Shown here in pieces: positions 1 through 9,391 of a DNA stretch of 64,000 bases. The stretch spans positions 434,001-498,000 of the forward strand of contig NZ_CAJZAI010000003.1 of NCBI RefSeq assembly GCF_914271435.1. The letters run 5' to 3'. The first letter of the stretch is position 1. The number at the start of each line of letters is the position of its first letter. Under the pieces are notes generated by a model. That model saw only the letters and a program-made list of their open reading frames with translations, did no database searches and had not been told where the DNA came from. The position numbers were made by a program, and so were the translations under genes. Source of the stretch: Cupriavidus laharis. Its GTDB lineage: Bacteria > Pseudomonadota > Gammaproteobacteria > Burkholderiales > Burkholderiaceae.

Positions 1-117
1 GCCGCGCACAGCCGCGCCAGCAAGGGAAGGCGCGCAAGCCGCGAGGCCTGGCGGGCACGCCACTGCGGCACGGACAACTTGAGTGACTGCAACACGAAAG
101 CAACTCCGGCGGGCTAA
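1..117 (+). CDS. Possible 3' end of a gene entering from the left
   Basis: Frame 1 is open from the first base to a TAA at 115-117, giving about 38 residues that are rich in Arg, Ala and Ser and include two Cys. I recognise no domain. The only support is the open frame and a hairpin whose loop contains the stop codon. Frames of this length occur by chance in high-GC DNA, so this is weak. Confidence 0.22.
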   Translation, partial: AAHSRASKGRRASREAWRARHCGTDNLSDCNTKATPAG

Positions 118-125
118 CTGCCCGC
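109..125 (+). terminator. Hairpin GCGGGC-TAACT-GCCCGC
   Basis: A perfect 6-bp GC-rich stem has a 5-base loop that includes the TAA of the left-edge frame. No T-tract follows, so it would be at best a weak or factor-assisted terminator. Confidence 0.3.
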
Positions 126-433
126 ATGCATGTCCATCGGATCGCGCAGGCTGCGGCACTGCAGCGAAGTGCGGAATCCTCGGACGTTCCTGACCCGGGC
201 CGGGCAGTCACGCTTCTTTGCTTTTGGGGCGCGCGGGCCTCGGCCGGCACGGATGGTCGGTCAGGAATGTGACGGCAGCATGACATGTGTTGCTTATTGC
301 CGATGTCATATTGCGGTCACGTTTCTGTCATGAAATGTGCGCCGGGCGCTTGCCCAGCAATTTTCCGGTCCCCCTTATGCCAGGCTTGCCCGCTGCCGTG
401 CTTTCAGATGTCCGCCCCGAGGCGGGTACTTCC
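118..433. other. Intergenic region before the EAL gene
   Basis: Apart from the hairpin at its left edge I see no gene here. The stretch 265-335 is less GC-rich and repeats TGACA/TGTCA-type words (near 281, 303 and 328), a plausible promoter and operator zone for the EAL gene. No clear -35/-10 pair stands out. In-frame ATGs at 287 and 377 could lengthen the downstream protein. Confidence 0.3.
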
Positions 434-2212
434 ATGCCGTTGCAGTGGCCATCACTACCGCCCCTGCATGCCATGTTCCAGCCCATTGTGTTGGCCGAAT
501 CTGCGGAGATGCTCGGCTACGAAGCGCTGATCCGTGGACCGGCCGGCTCGCCGCATGAGAGTCCGGAGGCGCTGTTCAGGCTGGCGCCGAGCCCCGCCGG
601 CACGATTGCGCTGGAACTGCAGGCCGCGCGCACGGCGCTGGCGGCCTGGGGGGCGCTCGACCTGCCGGGCAAGCTCTTCCTCAACTTCAGCCCGCTTACC
701 CTGCGGCATCTGCTCGCCGAGCGCGGCAATGGCCTGTCCGTGCTGCTCGGCGCCGGCATCTCGCCGACACGCATCGTGATTGAAGTCACGGAACAGACGC
801 CGATCGGCGATGCGGCCAGCTTCGGACAGGCCATGGCTGTCCTGCGGGAACTGGGCATGCAATACGCGCTGGATGACTTCGGCACCGGCCATGCGAACCT
901 GGACCTGCTGGCCCACCTGTCCCCGCAGTTCGTGAAGATCGACAAGTCGCTGATCCGCGGCATCGCGTCGTGCTCGCGGCGGCTGGAGATACTGCGCGGC
1001 GTATTGCGCATGATGGGGGCCTTCGGCGGCCGCGTGATCGCCGAAGGTATCGAGGACGAAGAGGAACTCGCCGTGATCCGCGACCTGGGCGTGGCGGGGG
1101 CGCAGGGCTACTACCTTGGGCGGCCGCAGGCCGAGCCGCCCGCGCAGGCCGGCATGCACGTCAGGCAGGTGCTGACCTCGCGCCAGATCGCAGTGTTTCC
1201 CCAGATGGTCCGCTCGGGGTGGTCAGGCATCACGGCGGGGCGCTTGTTGCGCGCCGCGCCGGCCGTTTCGCCGGGTACGGCCAATGACGACGTGCTGCGC
1301 GCGTTCCAGTCGCAGCCGGAACTGCAGGCCGTGGCAGTCGTCAGCGACGACCAGAAGCCGCTGGCCATCATCAACCGGCAGAGCTTCATGGACCGCTACG
1401 CGGCGCCATTCCATCGCGAGTTGTACGGCAAGAAGGCGTGCATCACGCTGGCCAACCGCGAGCCCGCCTGTTTCGACCTGCATGCCGGGCTGGAAGCGAT
1501 GACGCAGATACTGGCCGGCGAGAACCCGCGCTCGCTGGCTGAGGGCTTTGTCATCACGAGCCAGGGACGCTATATCGGTCTTGGCACCGGAGCAGACCTG
1601 GTCCGCGCCATCACCGAGGTCCGCATGGAGGCCGCGCGCTATGCCAATCCGCTCACTTTTCTGCCCGGCAACATTCCGCTGAACCAGCATATCGAGCGCC
1701 TGATCGAAGCGGGCAATGCGTTCTACGCGTGTTATGTCGACCTGAACCACTTCAAGTCCTACAACGACAAGTACGGCTACTGGAAAGGCGACGAAATGCT
1801 CAAGGGCGCTGCGGCCATCCTGACCGAGGCTTGCGACCCCGCCCGCGATTTCCTGGGCCACGTCGGCGGTGACGATTTCCTGGTGCTTTACCAGAGCGCT
1901 GACTGGCCGGTGCGCGTGGGCATGGCCATCCGGCGCTTCAATGATGCGGCGCGAGACATGTACACGCCGGCAGACCGCGCTGCAGGCGGGATCCACGCCG
2001 AGGACCGTAGCGGTCAGCCGGTCTTCTTCCCGCCGGTCTCGATGGCGGCGGGCGTGGTGCGTGTGGAAGCGGAGGCGGTTGGCGGGTTGCGGCGCCTTGG
2101 CAGCCAACAGATCGGCGCCGCGGCCGCGGCGGCCAAGCATGAGGCCAAGCGGGCCGCAAACGGACTTGCAGTACTCGACTTCAAGACGCTGGTGGACCGC
2201 CTGCCGGCGTAG
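434..2212 (+). CDS. EAL-GGDEF protein with degenerate GGDDF motif
   Basis: Probable cyclic-di-GMP turnover or sensing protein. The EAL domain comes first (about residues 12-260), with EAL at 30-32 and the phosphodiesterase motifs NFSP, EVTE, DDFGTG, KIDKSLI, AEGIE and QGYYLGRP all present, so phosphodiesterase activity is plausible. A middle region (about 265-415) resembles the CBS-like sensory part of this EAL-middle-GGDEF architecture. The C-terminal domain (about 415-590) carries GGDDF near residue 478 instead of GGDEF, so cyclase activity is uncertain; the second acidic residue is conservatively Asp. I chose the ATG at 434 because family similarity begins just after it; in-frame ATGs at 287 and 377 would add 49 or 19 residues. 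It converges with the response regulator, whose stop lies 6 bases away. Confidence 0.88.
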   Translation: MPLQWPSLPPLHAMFQPIVLAESAEMLGYEALIRGPAGSPHESPEALFRLAPSPAGTIALELQAARTALAAWGALDLPGKLFLNFSPLTLRHLLAERGNGLSVLLGAGISPTRIVIEVTEQTPIGDAASFGQAMAVLRELGMQYALDDFGTGHANLDLLAHLSPQFVKIDKSLIRGIASCSRRLEILRGVLRMMGAFGGRVIAEGIEDEEELAVIRDLGVAGAQGYYLGRPQAEPPAQAGMHVRQVLTSRQIAVFPQMVRSGWSGITAGRLLRAAPAVSPGTANDDVLRAFQSQPELQAVAVVSDDQKPLAIINRQSFMDRYAAPFHRELYGKKACITLANREPACFDLHAGLEAMTQILAGENPRSLAEGFVITSQGRYIGLGTGADLVRAITEVRMEAARYANPLTFLPGNIPLNQHIERLIEAGNAFYACYVDLNHFKSYNDKYGYWKGDEMLKGAAAILTEACDPARDFLGHVGGDDFLVLYQSADWPVRVGMAIRRFNDAARDMYTPADRAAGGIHAEDRSGQPVFFPPVSMAAGVVRVEAEAVGGLRRLGSQQIGAAAAAAKHEAKRAANGLAVLDFKTLVDRLPA

Positions 2213-2218
2213 CCCGGT

Positions 2219-2983
2219 TCAACGGTGGGCCAGTGCCAGCGGCTGGCCGGAAACCGGATTCGGCAGCCGCATGGGCGGGCGGTCGTCATGGATGTCCAGG
2301 CGATAGCCGTGCGCATAGACGACCGTGATCGAAATGCCTGTCTCCGGACTGAGCCGCAAGGTCTTGCGCAGGCGCGACATCAGCCCGGCCAGCGCGCGCG
2401 ACAAGGGCGGCAGTTCATGGTGCCAGATGGCCTGTTCGATGCGGCGGTTGGCCAGCACGCGCCCGGCGTTGGAGAACAGCAGCATGGCCAGGTCGAATTC
2501 CTTGGGCGTCAGCGTGATGCGTTCGCCGTGCAGCGTCGCGAAACGGCCCATGCTGTTGAGCTGGTACGGGCCCGCGCGCACCACCAGCCCCTGGCGCAGA
2601 CGGTCTCCAGTGGCACGACGGCGCAGCGCCGCCATGCGCGCCAGCAGTACCCGCGCGCTCAGCGGACCGGACAGGTAGTCGTCGGCGCCGGCGTCCAGTG
2701 CCTCGACCAGGGCTTCCTCGCTGCTGCTGCCGCCCAGCATCACGATCGGCAGATCGCGCGAGTGCGCGCAACGCACGGTGCGGATCACGTCCACGGCGAC
2801 GGTGTCAGACAGCTCGTCGTGGATCAGCAGCATGTCGTACGACGCCAGGCTGACGCCCTGAATGAGCGCGCGCGGAGAGTCGAAGACATTGCATTGGAAG
2901 CCTGAGCGGGCCAGCAGGTCGGGTACGGCTTTCAGGTGCGCTGACTGACCGCTCAGCAGCGCAATGTTCATGGGGTCAGGCAT
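2219..2983 (-). CDS. Atypical OmpR-like response regulator
   Basis: The protein has about 254 residues: an N-terminal receiver-like domain (about 1-115) and a C-terminal winged-helix DNA-binding domain (about 130-245, with a recognisable ITLTPKEFDLAMLLF segment). The receiver lacks the acidic pair normally found at its N-terminus; the sequence there reads MNIALLSGQS. The conserved Lys of the DDYLxKP segment is replaced, reading DDYLSGPLS. The likely phospho-acceptor Asp sits in LLIHDELSD. This suggests a regulator that works without ordinary phosphorylation. No histidine kinase gene is adjacent. The start could be the ATG at 2983 or 2971; neither has a strong ribosome binding site. Confidence 0.82.
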   Translation of the reverse strand: MPDPMNIALLSGQSAHLKAVPDLLARSGFQCNVFDSPRALIQGVSLASYDMLLIHDELSDTVAVDVIRTVRCAHSRDLPIVMLGGSSSEEALVEALDAGADDYLSGPLSARVLLARMAALRRRATGDRLRQGLVVRAGPYQLNSMGRFATLHGERITLTPKEFDLAMLLFSNAGRVLANRRIEQAIWHHELPPLSRALAGLMSRLRKTLRLSPETGISITVVYAHGYRLDIHDDRPPMRLPNPVSGQPLALAHR

Positions 2984-3266
2984 AGGGTGGCCGCAGGAAT
3001 CGGAAAATCGGGTTTGCCGAAGGGTGTTGATCCGAAAGCGTATAAAGGCAAACGCCACCTAACAATCGGACAAATCCGATTCCGGCCGGAAAATTGAGGT
3101 AGCGCAGAAGCGTGGCTGGTTTGCGTGGACCGCGCTGTCACCCGGGCTGAAACGGGCAATCGAGGTGGTCGCGGGAACAGGGGGAGCCGCGGCAGGCACA
3201 TCACTGTGCCAAAATAGGACTCATCGTGGTCCGGTTCCGCATGACGGGAGCCTGGGAAGCCTGCAC

Positions 3267-4700
3267 ATGCTAAGCGCGAGCGTTGTCGCGACGGTCATCC
3301 TGATTTTTCACGTCATTGGCGTGCTCGCCGCGCTGCACGCCGTCATGACGGTGCGCACGGCGCCGGGCGCCATCGCCTGGGCGGGATCGCTGGTGATGAT
3401 GCCGTACTTTACGCTGGTGCCTTACCTGATCTTTGGCAGGAGCCGGTTCGCAGGCTACGTCAACGCGCGCCGGTTCAACGACGACCGTCTGCGGGAGATC
3501 CGCCACGGCATGACGCCTGAAGACCGCCAGGCGCGCAGTGCCTGCGTAGTGCAAGCACCGGAGCCTGCCTGCATGCGCGCGCTGCCTCGGCTGACCGGCA
3601 TGCCCTGCCTGGCCAACAACGATGTGCGCCTGCTGGTCAATGGCACGGCAACGTTCGATGCCATTTTCGAGGCGGTGGCCGCCGCCAGGCAAGTGGTGAT
3701 CGTGCAGTTCTTCATCGTCCATGACGACGTGCTCGGCCGGCGCCTCCAGGCGCTGCTTTGCGAGCGTGCGCAGGCCGGCGTCAAGGTCTACTTCCTCTAC
3801 GACAGCATTGGCTGCCACGCCTTGCCGCGCAGCTATGTGAAGACGCTGCTGGCGGCTGGTGTCGAGGCGCGAGCGTTTTCCACGCACCGCGGCTTTGTCA
3901 ATCGCTTCCAGCTCAATTTCCGCAACCATCGCAAGCTCGTCATCGTAGACGGCGCGCAGGCCTTCGTCGGCGGGCACAACGTCGGTGTCGAGTATCTCGG
4001 CCAGCAGCCGCCACTGGCGCCGTGGCGCGATACGCATATCAGCGTGCGCGGCAGTGCCGTGCTGGACCTGCAGATGGCGTTTGCCGAAGATTGGTACTGG
4101 GCCGCCCGTGAAGTGCCGTACCTGCTGATGCCGCCACCTGACGTGGGCGGGCGCATGATCTGCCAGGTAGTGCCCACTGGCCCGGCCGATGCGCAGGAAA
4201 CGTGTTCCCTGTTCTTCGTCGAGGCGATCCAGGCGGCGCGGCACAGGGTCTGGATCACGTCGCCTTATTTTGTCCCCGACGAGGCGGTCTTTGCCGTGCT
4301 CCGCCTGGCGGTCCTGCGCGGGGTAGACGTCCGCATCCTGATCCCGGCCAGGCCGGATCACCTCGTGGTCTTTGCCGCGTCCACGCTTTATGCGCATCAG
4401 GCGGTAACCGCCGGCATCAAGCTGTACCGCTACCAGCCAGGCTTTCTCCACCAGAAGGTCATCCTGATCGACGACGACGCCGCGGCAGTCGGCACGGCGA
4501 ACCTGGACAACCGTTCATTCCGGCTGAATTTCGAGCTGATGGTGATGACAGCCGATCAGGAGTTTGCCGGCCAGGTCGCCGACATGCTGGAGGCCGACTT
4601 TGTGCAGGCGCGGCGCATCGGGGTCGACGAGTTCCTCAGGGCTCCCGCGCCGCTGCGCGTGGCGATGCATGTAGCGAAACTGTTTGCGCCAATTCTGTAG
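3267..4700 (+). CDS. cls: Cardiolipin synthase (phospholipase D superfamily)
   Basis: This 477-residue inner-membrane enzyme should condense phosphatidylglycerol into cardiolipin. Two hydrophobic helices lie within the first 60 residues, followed by two phospholipase D repeats. The HKD motifs are HRKLVIVDGAQAFVGGHN (middle) and HQKVILIDDDAAAVGTANLD (C-terminal). Length and architecture match ClsA-type enzymes. I chose the ATG at 3267 because the membrane helix begins immediately after it and upstream codons look non-coding. It is a single gene followed by the tetR operator region. Confidence 0.9.
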   Translation: MLSASVVATVILIFHVIGVLAALHAVMTVRTAPGAIAWAGSLVMMPYFTLVPYLIFGRSRFAGYVNARRFNDDRLREIRHGMTPEDRQARSACVVQAPEPACMRALPRLTGMPCLANNDVRLLVNGTATFDAIFEAVAAARQVVIVQFFIVHDDVLGRRLQALLCERAQAGVKVYFLYDSIGCHALPRSYVKTLLAAGVEARAFSTHRGFVNRFQLNFRNHRKLVIVDGAQAFVGGHNVGVEYLGQQPPLAPWRDTHISVRGSAVLDLQMAFAEDWYWAAREVPYLLMPPPDVGGRMICQVVPTGPADAQETCSLFFVEAIQAARHRVWITSPYFVPDEAVFAVLRLAVLRGVDVRILIPARPDHLVVFAASTLYAHQAVTAGIKLYRYQPGFLHQKVILIDDDAAAVGTANLDNRSFRLNFELMVMTADQEFAGQVADMLEADFVQARRIGVDEFLRAPAPLRVAMHVAKLFAPIL

Positions 4701-4733
4701 GCGAGGCATCGGGACAGCGCCGGTGTTTTCTAT

Positions 4734-4782
4734 TGTGTACACTGTTCACTATTGACTGGGCAAAACAAGAACAGTGTGTACA
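4734..4782. promoter_or_regulatory. Inverted repeat upstream of tetR, likely operator
   Basis: Two 14-base arms, TGTGTACACTGTTC (4734-4747) and GAACAGTGTGTACA (4769-4782), are near-perfect reverse complements separated by 21 bases. They end 9 bases before the start codon of the TetR-family gene. Position and symmetry fit an autoregulatory operator; the binding itself is inferred. Confidence 0.6.
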
Positions 4783-4791
4783 GGGGGAATC

Positions 4792-5448
4792 ATGAGCCGG
4801 ACTGCTCCACCTATGCCGGCCCGCACGACGTATCGCCACGGCGACCTGCGCCGCGCGCTGCTGGAGGCAGGCATTGACCTGGCGCGCGAAGGGGGGCCGG
4901 ATGCGATCGTCCTGCGCGAAGCCACGCGGCGGGCAGGCGTGGTGCCCAATGCGGCCTATCGGCATTTTTCCAGCCGGCAAGACCTGTTGCAGGCCGTTCG
5001 TGCGGCGGCGCTGTCCGCGCTGGCGATTGCCATGGAAGCCGAACTGGGCGGTATTCGCCCCGGTAGCAGCGCCGCGGCGCTGGCACGCGCAAACCTGCGC
5101 GCGGTGGGCACCGGCTATCTGCGTTTTGCTCTCTCTGAACCCGGCCTGTTCCGCACGGCCTTTTCCGTGCCGGATGAGGTGGAGAACGATGCCGACCCGG
5201 CGAAAGCGGGCCACAGTGGGCTGAATCCTTTCCAGTTGTTGTCGGCGGCTCTGGACAGGATGGTCGAAGCGGGGATACTGCCGGCCGGGCGTCGTCCCGG
5301 TGCCGAATACCTGGCCTGGTCCGCGGTGCACGGCCTAGCCATGCTGCTGCTCGACGGGCCCCTGCGCGGGAGGGAGCCGGCGCAGGCCGAGGTGCTTGGG
5401 CAGCGTTTGATCGATATGGTGGAGCGAGGTCTCCAGACGCCGGACTGA
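4792..5448 (+). CDS. TetR/AcrR-family transcriptional regulator
   Basis: This 218-residue regulator has an N-terminal helix-turn-helix (about residues 12-65; the recognition region reads LREATRRAGVVPNAAYRHF) and a C-terminal ligand-binding helical domain (about 80-215, with a WSAVHGLAMLLLDGPL segment seen in WHG-type TetR C-domains). The ATG at 4792 follows CAGGGGG, a fair ribosome binding site. An inverted repeat directly upstream is its probable binding site. It is not in an operon, and its targets are unknown. Confidence 0.88.
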   Translation: MSRTAPPMPARTTYRHGDLRRALLEAGIDLAREGGPDAIVLREATRRAGVVPNAAYRHFSSRQDLLQAVRAAALSALAIAMEAELGGIRPGSSAAALARANLRAVGTGYLRFALSEPGLFRTAFSVPDEVENDADPAKAGHSGLNPFQLLSAALDRMVEAGILPAGRRPGAEYLAWSAVHGLAMLLLDGPLRGREPAQAEVLGQRLIDMVERGLQTPD

Positions 5449-5464
5449 GGCCGGTCAAAAAAAA

Positions 5465-5552
5465 TGCCACGACGGCGGGGACCATCGTGGCAGCGTAAGG
5501 AACCAGGAAGGGGGTCCCTGGCTCATCGGGCACCCGCGGGAAGGGTGCACGG
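5465..5552. terminator. Three consecutive hairpins after tetR
   Basis: The first hairpin (TGCCACGA...TCGTGGCA, 5465-5492) is preceded on the + strand by eight A residues, so read leftwards it is a classical stem plus T-tract terminator. Two further short inverted repeats follow: CCAGG...CCTGG near 5503-5522 and GCACCC...GGGTGC near 5530-5549. The run may act in both directions and insulate tetR. Confidence 0.5.
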
Positions 5553-5736
5553 GGAAATCTATTCCGTTAGTTCTCATAAGAAAATCGGATAAGTCCTAAA
5601 TTTGTTCATGAATTGTGTCTTCGGGCACTAAGTCGGGTGGCCCGCACGCAGGAAGTCGGGGGATCGGCCTGAGGAATGGCGGGTCTAACTGATATCAGTC
5701 GAGCAATTCAGCCCGTTGGCAGGTGTTGGGTGGATC

Positions 5737-6096
5737 ATGCGATACACGATCGGTGGCGTTTTCGCAACAGCAACGATAGCTGCGCTATTGGCGGGCTGCG
5801 CCGTGTACCCGGACTATTACAGCAGCGACTATCTCGCCTATCCGGCTTACCCGGCTGGCTCCCCTTACTACAGCGGATATCCGGTAACGCCCGGCTATCC
5901 CTATTACGGGCCAGGTTACGGCAGCTTCTATGGCAGCTTTGCCTACGTCTATGGCGGCGGACGATGCTGCTGGTACGGTGGGCACGGTGGCTGGCACGGC
6001 CATGGAGGCGGGCACGGTCATGGGGGCTGGCATGGCGGTAGCCGCGGAGGCGGGCGTGGCGGCTGGGGCGGTTCACGCGGCGGACGCGGACGTTGA
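5737..6096 (+). CDS. Small Tyr/Gly/His-rich lipoprotein
   Basis: A 119-residue putative lipoprotein. The signal peptide ends in the lipobox LLAGC (Cys near residue 21). It is followed by a Tyr/Pro/Ser-rich part and then a Gly/His/Arg-rich tail of low complexity (repeated GHGG, GGWHG and GGRGG units). The His-rich tail could bind metals, but that is inference. The start ATG at 5737 is directly before the signal peptide. No specific family is recognised; similar short low-complexity lipoproteins are common in Burkholderiaceae. Confidence 0.7.
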   Translation: MRYTIGGVFATATIAALLAGCAVYPDYYSSDYLAYPAYPAGSPYYSGYPVTPGYPYYGPGYGSFYGSFAYVYGGGRCCWYGGHGGWHGHGGGHGHGGWHGGSRGGGRGGWGGSRGGRGR

Positions 6097-6105
6097 CTGA
6101 CGTAA

Positions 6106-6345
<240 letters not shown>

Positions 6346-6360
6346 CCGCGGCGAGCGGGC

Positions 6361-6780
6361 TTAAGGCAGCTGCCGCAGTTGCCCGATCACGGACATCAGC
6401 CGCCCGTGCGCGACGATGACACCGGATTCGTCCTGCAGCGCTTCCTGGTAGCGCTTGCGGAACGTGTTGTCGCCCTTGTCGCTGAACAACCTTTCGGTGG
6501 CACGCGCTACGGCGCGGCAGGTTTCATCGTGGTGTTCAGGGGACTCCAGTTCCTCATCGATCTCGATGATGAGGCGCGACAGCGGGTCGAGCCAGCGGAA
6601 GAAGTTGTCCTCCGTCACCAACTGCACGAACAAACCTGCGGGGATGGGGCCATTCAGGCGCTCGTACTGGCCGCGATCATAGCCAATGACTTCCTTGTGA
6701 ACCTGCAGCAGCGCGGCGCGCAGGGCCTGCAGGCCCGAGCGGCGCGTTTCCTGGGTGGCTAGGAATTGTTCGTTGGGCAT
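6361..6780 (-). CDS. Conserved hypothetical helical protein
   Basis: A 139-residue, apparently all-helical cytoplasmic protein beginning MPNEQFLATQ. No catalytic motif is recognised. I placed the start at 6780 because GGAGAAGGGC directly precedes it; ATGs at 6792 and 6798 are alternatives. It converges with the small ETFPASD protein. Similar-sized uncharacterised proteins occur in Burkholderia and Cupriavidus, but I cannot give a function. Confidence 0.7.
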   Translation of the reverse strand: MPNEQFLATQETRRSGLQALRAALLQVHKEVIGYDRGQYERLNGPIPAGLFVQLVTEDNFFRWLDPLSRLIIEIDEELESPEHHDETCRAVARATERLFSDKGDNTFRKRYQEALQDESGVIVAHGRLMSVIGQLRQLP

Positions 6781-7184
6781 GCCCTTCTCCATGTTCATGG
6801 CCCGTGGACAGGCAGCCGGAAGTGGGGCCATGGGCGGGCCGCCGATGCCTGCCAAAAGCTCAGGGCGCAAGCGGGCAGCTCCCTGTCAGTGCCCGGTGCG
6901 CCTGCCAGTATAGGCAGGCCGGCCAGCGGGCCGCGCTAGCGATATACCCGAATTGCCGGGCGGATGGCCTGCACCTTTCACGAGGCCGCGAGCCTCGAAC
7001 TGCGTTCGGCCTTTGCGTTTTTTCCGACGCCGGATGCCGTCGAAGAGGATCGGGCAGGGCTCGCCGGCCATCTTCTCCGGCATGCCCTTTTTGGGATCGA
7101 ACCAGGCTTGCGAGGCCGATGGTAATGGCCAGGAAAATGATATGGAAGTGCGTGCATTGCTGGCAAGCGGGTAAATGCAATGCG

Positions 7185-7402
7185 TGGGAATTTTATATAC
7201 CGGATCGGGTGCGATATTTATACACCGGGAGAAATGACGATCCGATTTATATACTGATTCCAATCAGTCCTGGAATTTATATTCCATTGGAAATGCGGGT
7301 GAGTATCCATATACTTTGGCGGCGCTTCGGATATTTATTTGTAACAGGCGCGCTCGCAAAGACCGTACAGCGCTATCGTTACCTCTAGCCAATCAATTGG
7401 CT
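7185..7402. other. AT-rich palindrome-rich intergenic segment
   Basis: The whole gap 6781-7443 lacks a supportable gene; its right part is strikingly AT-rich for this genome. TTTATA recurs at 7192, 7217, 7246 and 7276 (spacings 25, 29 and 30 bases). Perfect palindromes are ACTGATT-CC-AATCAGT (7253-7268), GGAAT-TTAT-ATTCC (7272-7285) and AGCCAAT-CA-ATTGGCT (7387-7402). The segment ends where the truncated molybdopterin gene begins. It could be an operator array, a nucleoid-protein target or a relic of an inserted element. Confidence 0.5.
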
Positions 7403-7443
7403 GGAAAGAGTCGACTTTGACTCCGGGATATGCTGGATGCTTA

Positions 7444-9348
7444 ATGGAGCGGATATGGCCATTCGACGAGAAGTCCCAGGTATCAGGCCGTATCCTTCGC
7501 GCCCTGCCGCCCGGTCAGGTTGACTTCTATACCTCCGGCAGGGCTTCCAATGAAGCCGCTTATCTGTTCCAGCTCTTTGCGCGGGAGTATGGCACCAACA
7601 ATTTCCCGGATTGTTCCAATATGTGCCACGAACCGACCAGTGTCGGGTTGCCGCAGTCCATCGGTATCGGGAAAGGCACGGTTTCACTGGATGATTTCGA
7701 GCATTGCGAACTGATCATCTCGATCGGCCATAATCCAGGCACCAATCATCCGCGCATGATGGGAACGTTGCATGAGTGTGCGCGCCGTAACGTGCCGATT
7801 ATCGTGTTCAATCCGCTGCGCGAGCGGGCGCTCGAACGGTTCGCCGACCCCCAGAACTGGCTGGAAATGGCAACGTATGGGTCGACCAGGATTGCATCGA
7901 CCTATTACCAGGTCGATGCCGGCGGCGATGCCGCGGCGCTCAAGGGAATCATGAAGGCGCTCCTGGCCATGGAGGCAGACCAGGGCAATATCCTCGATCG
8001 TGATTTCATCGACATATACACCGAAGGCTTCGATGATTTTGCTGCTGATCTTAACGCCACCTCGTGGGAGGATATTGAAAAGGCGAGCGGCCTGAGCCGG
8101 GCAGATCTCGAGTCGGTGGCAAAACTCTACGCCGAATCGAATGCGACGATCGTCACCTACGGCATGGGCGTTACCCAGCATAGCAGGGGAACCGCCAATG
8201 TCAGGTTGATTGCCGATCTTCTGTTCCTGCGCGGAAACTTCGGCAAGCCCGGTGCGGGCATTTGCCCGTTGCGCGGTCATTCGAATGTGCAGGGTAACCG
8301 GACGGTCGGCATTACGGAAAAACCGTCGGAAGATTTCCTGGAACGGATCGAGAACGTGTTCGGATTCAAGCCGCCCCGGGAGCATGGGCATGATGCCGTC
8401 AAGACGGCGCAGGCCATGATCGATGGAACGTGCAAGGCATTGATATGCCTGGGTGGCAACTTCGCTGTCGCGCTGCCGGATCCGGAGCAGGCCTTCCCGG
8501 CGATGAAGACGCTGGACCTGAGCGTCCACATCGGCACGAAGCTGAACCGCACGCACCTGCTGGTCGGTAGGGAGGCCTACATATTTCCTTGCCTGGGGCG
8601 CACCGAACTCGATGTGCAGGGCACCGGTCCGCAATCGATGACGGTCGAGGATTCGATGTCGATGGTCCATGCGTCGGCCGGCAAGCTCGCGCCCGCGTCG
8701 GAACACCTGCGTTCCGAGCCGGCCATCATCGCAGGAATGGCCCAGGCAACCCTGCCAAACACCCGGGTAGCATGGGCCGACCTGATTGCCGACTATGACA
8801 GGATCCGCGACCTGATCGAAAAGACGGTGCCCGGATTCGACGACTTCAATGGCCGTATCAGGGTGCCCGGCGGATTCCGCTTGCCGCTGCCTCCCACCGA
8901 GCGGAAGTGGCCGACGCCATCGGGCAAGGCGGTGTTCTCGGTGTATGGTGGCGTGAAGGAAGACGCGGATGTCCTCGCCGGCGAAAACGTGCTGCGCCTC
9001 ATGACCATCCGCAGCCATGACCAGTACAACACCACCATCTATGCGCTGGATGATCGCTATCGCGGCGTGTTCGGACGCCGAGACGTGCTGTTCATGAATG
9101 AATCGGACATGTCGGCGCGCGGGCTCGAGCATGGGGATCTGGTCGACATCGAGACAATCGTGACAGGCCGGAAGCTTCAACTGAAAGGACTGACCGCCAT
9201 CGCCTACGAGAATATCGTGCGCGGTTCGGTGGCGGCTTACTATCCGGAAGCGAACGTGCTGGTTCCGCTCGACTACATCGACAAGGAAAGCGGTACGCCG
9301 TCCTACAAGTCGATTCCCGTGCGCGTGGTGCGGTCGGAAACCACGTGA
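7444..9348 (+). pseudogene. 5'-truncated FdhF/YdeP-type molybdopterin oxidoreductase
   Basis: About 634 residues of the formate-dehydrogenase-like alpha-subunit family (YdeP type). Present are the YTSGRASNEAA segment, the probable molybdenum ligand Cys in NMCHEPTSVGLP, a central pterin-binding region (GHSNVQGNRT) and the C-terminal molydopterin-dinucleotide domain (RSHDQYNTTIYALDDRYRG). Full family members are about 750-780 residues; here similarity starts only near residue 16, so roughly 100-150 N-terminal residues are missing. The lost part lies exactly at the AT-rich palindromic segment. The remaining frame is intact, so loss may be recent. In-frame starts are TTG 7417 and ATG 7444. Confidence 0.7.
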
Positions 9349-9391
9349 GCCGGGTCGGCTGACCAGAAAGAGAAAGAGAGAAGCCCGCGGC

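Noticed and set aside
3270-4451. A 393-codon leftward frame opposite cls
   Set aside because: His/Arg-rich shadow of the cardiolipin synthase gene with no family match.
5860-6090. Repeats in the Gly/His-rich lipoprotein that could look like a tandem array or CRISPR
   Set aside because: The repeats follow the reading frame of low-complexity protein sequence, with no constant spacer length or conserved repeat.
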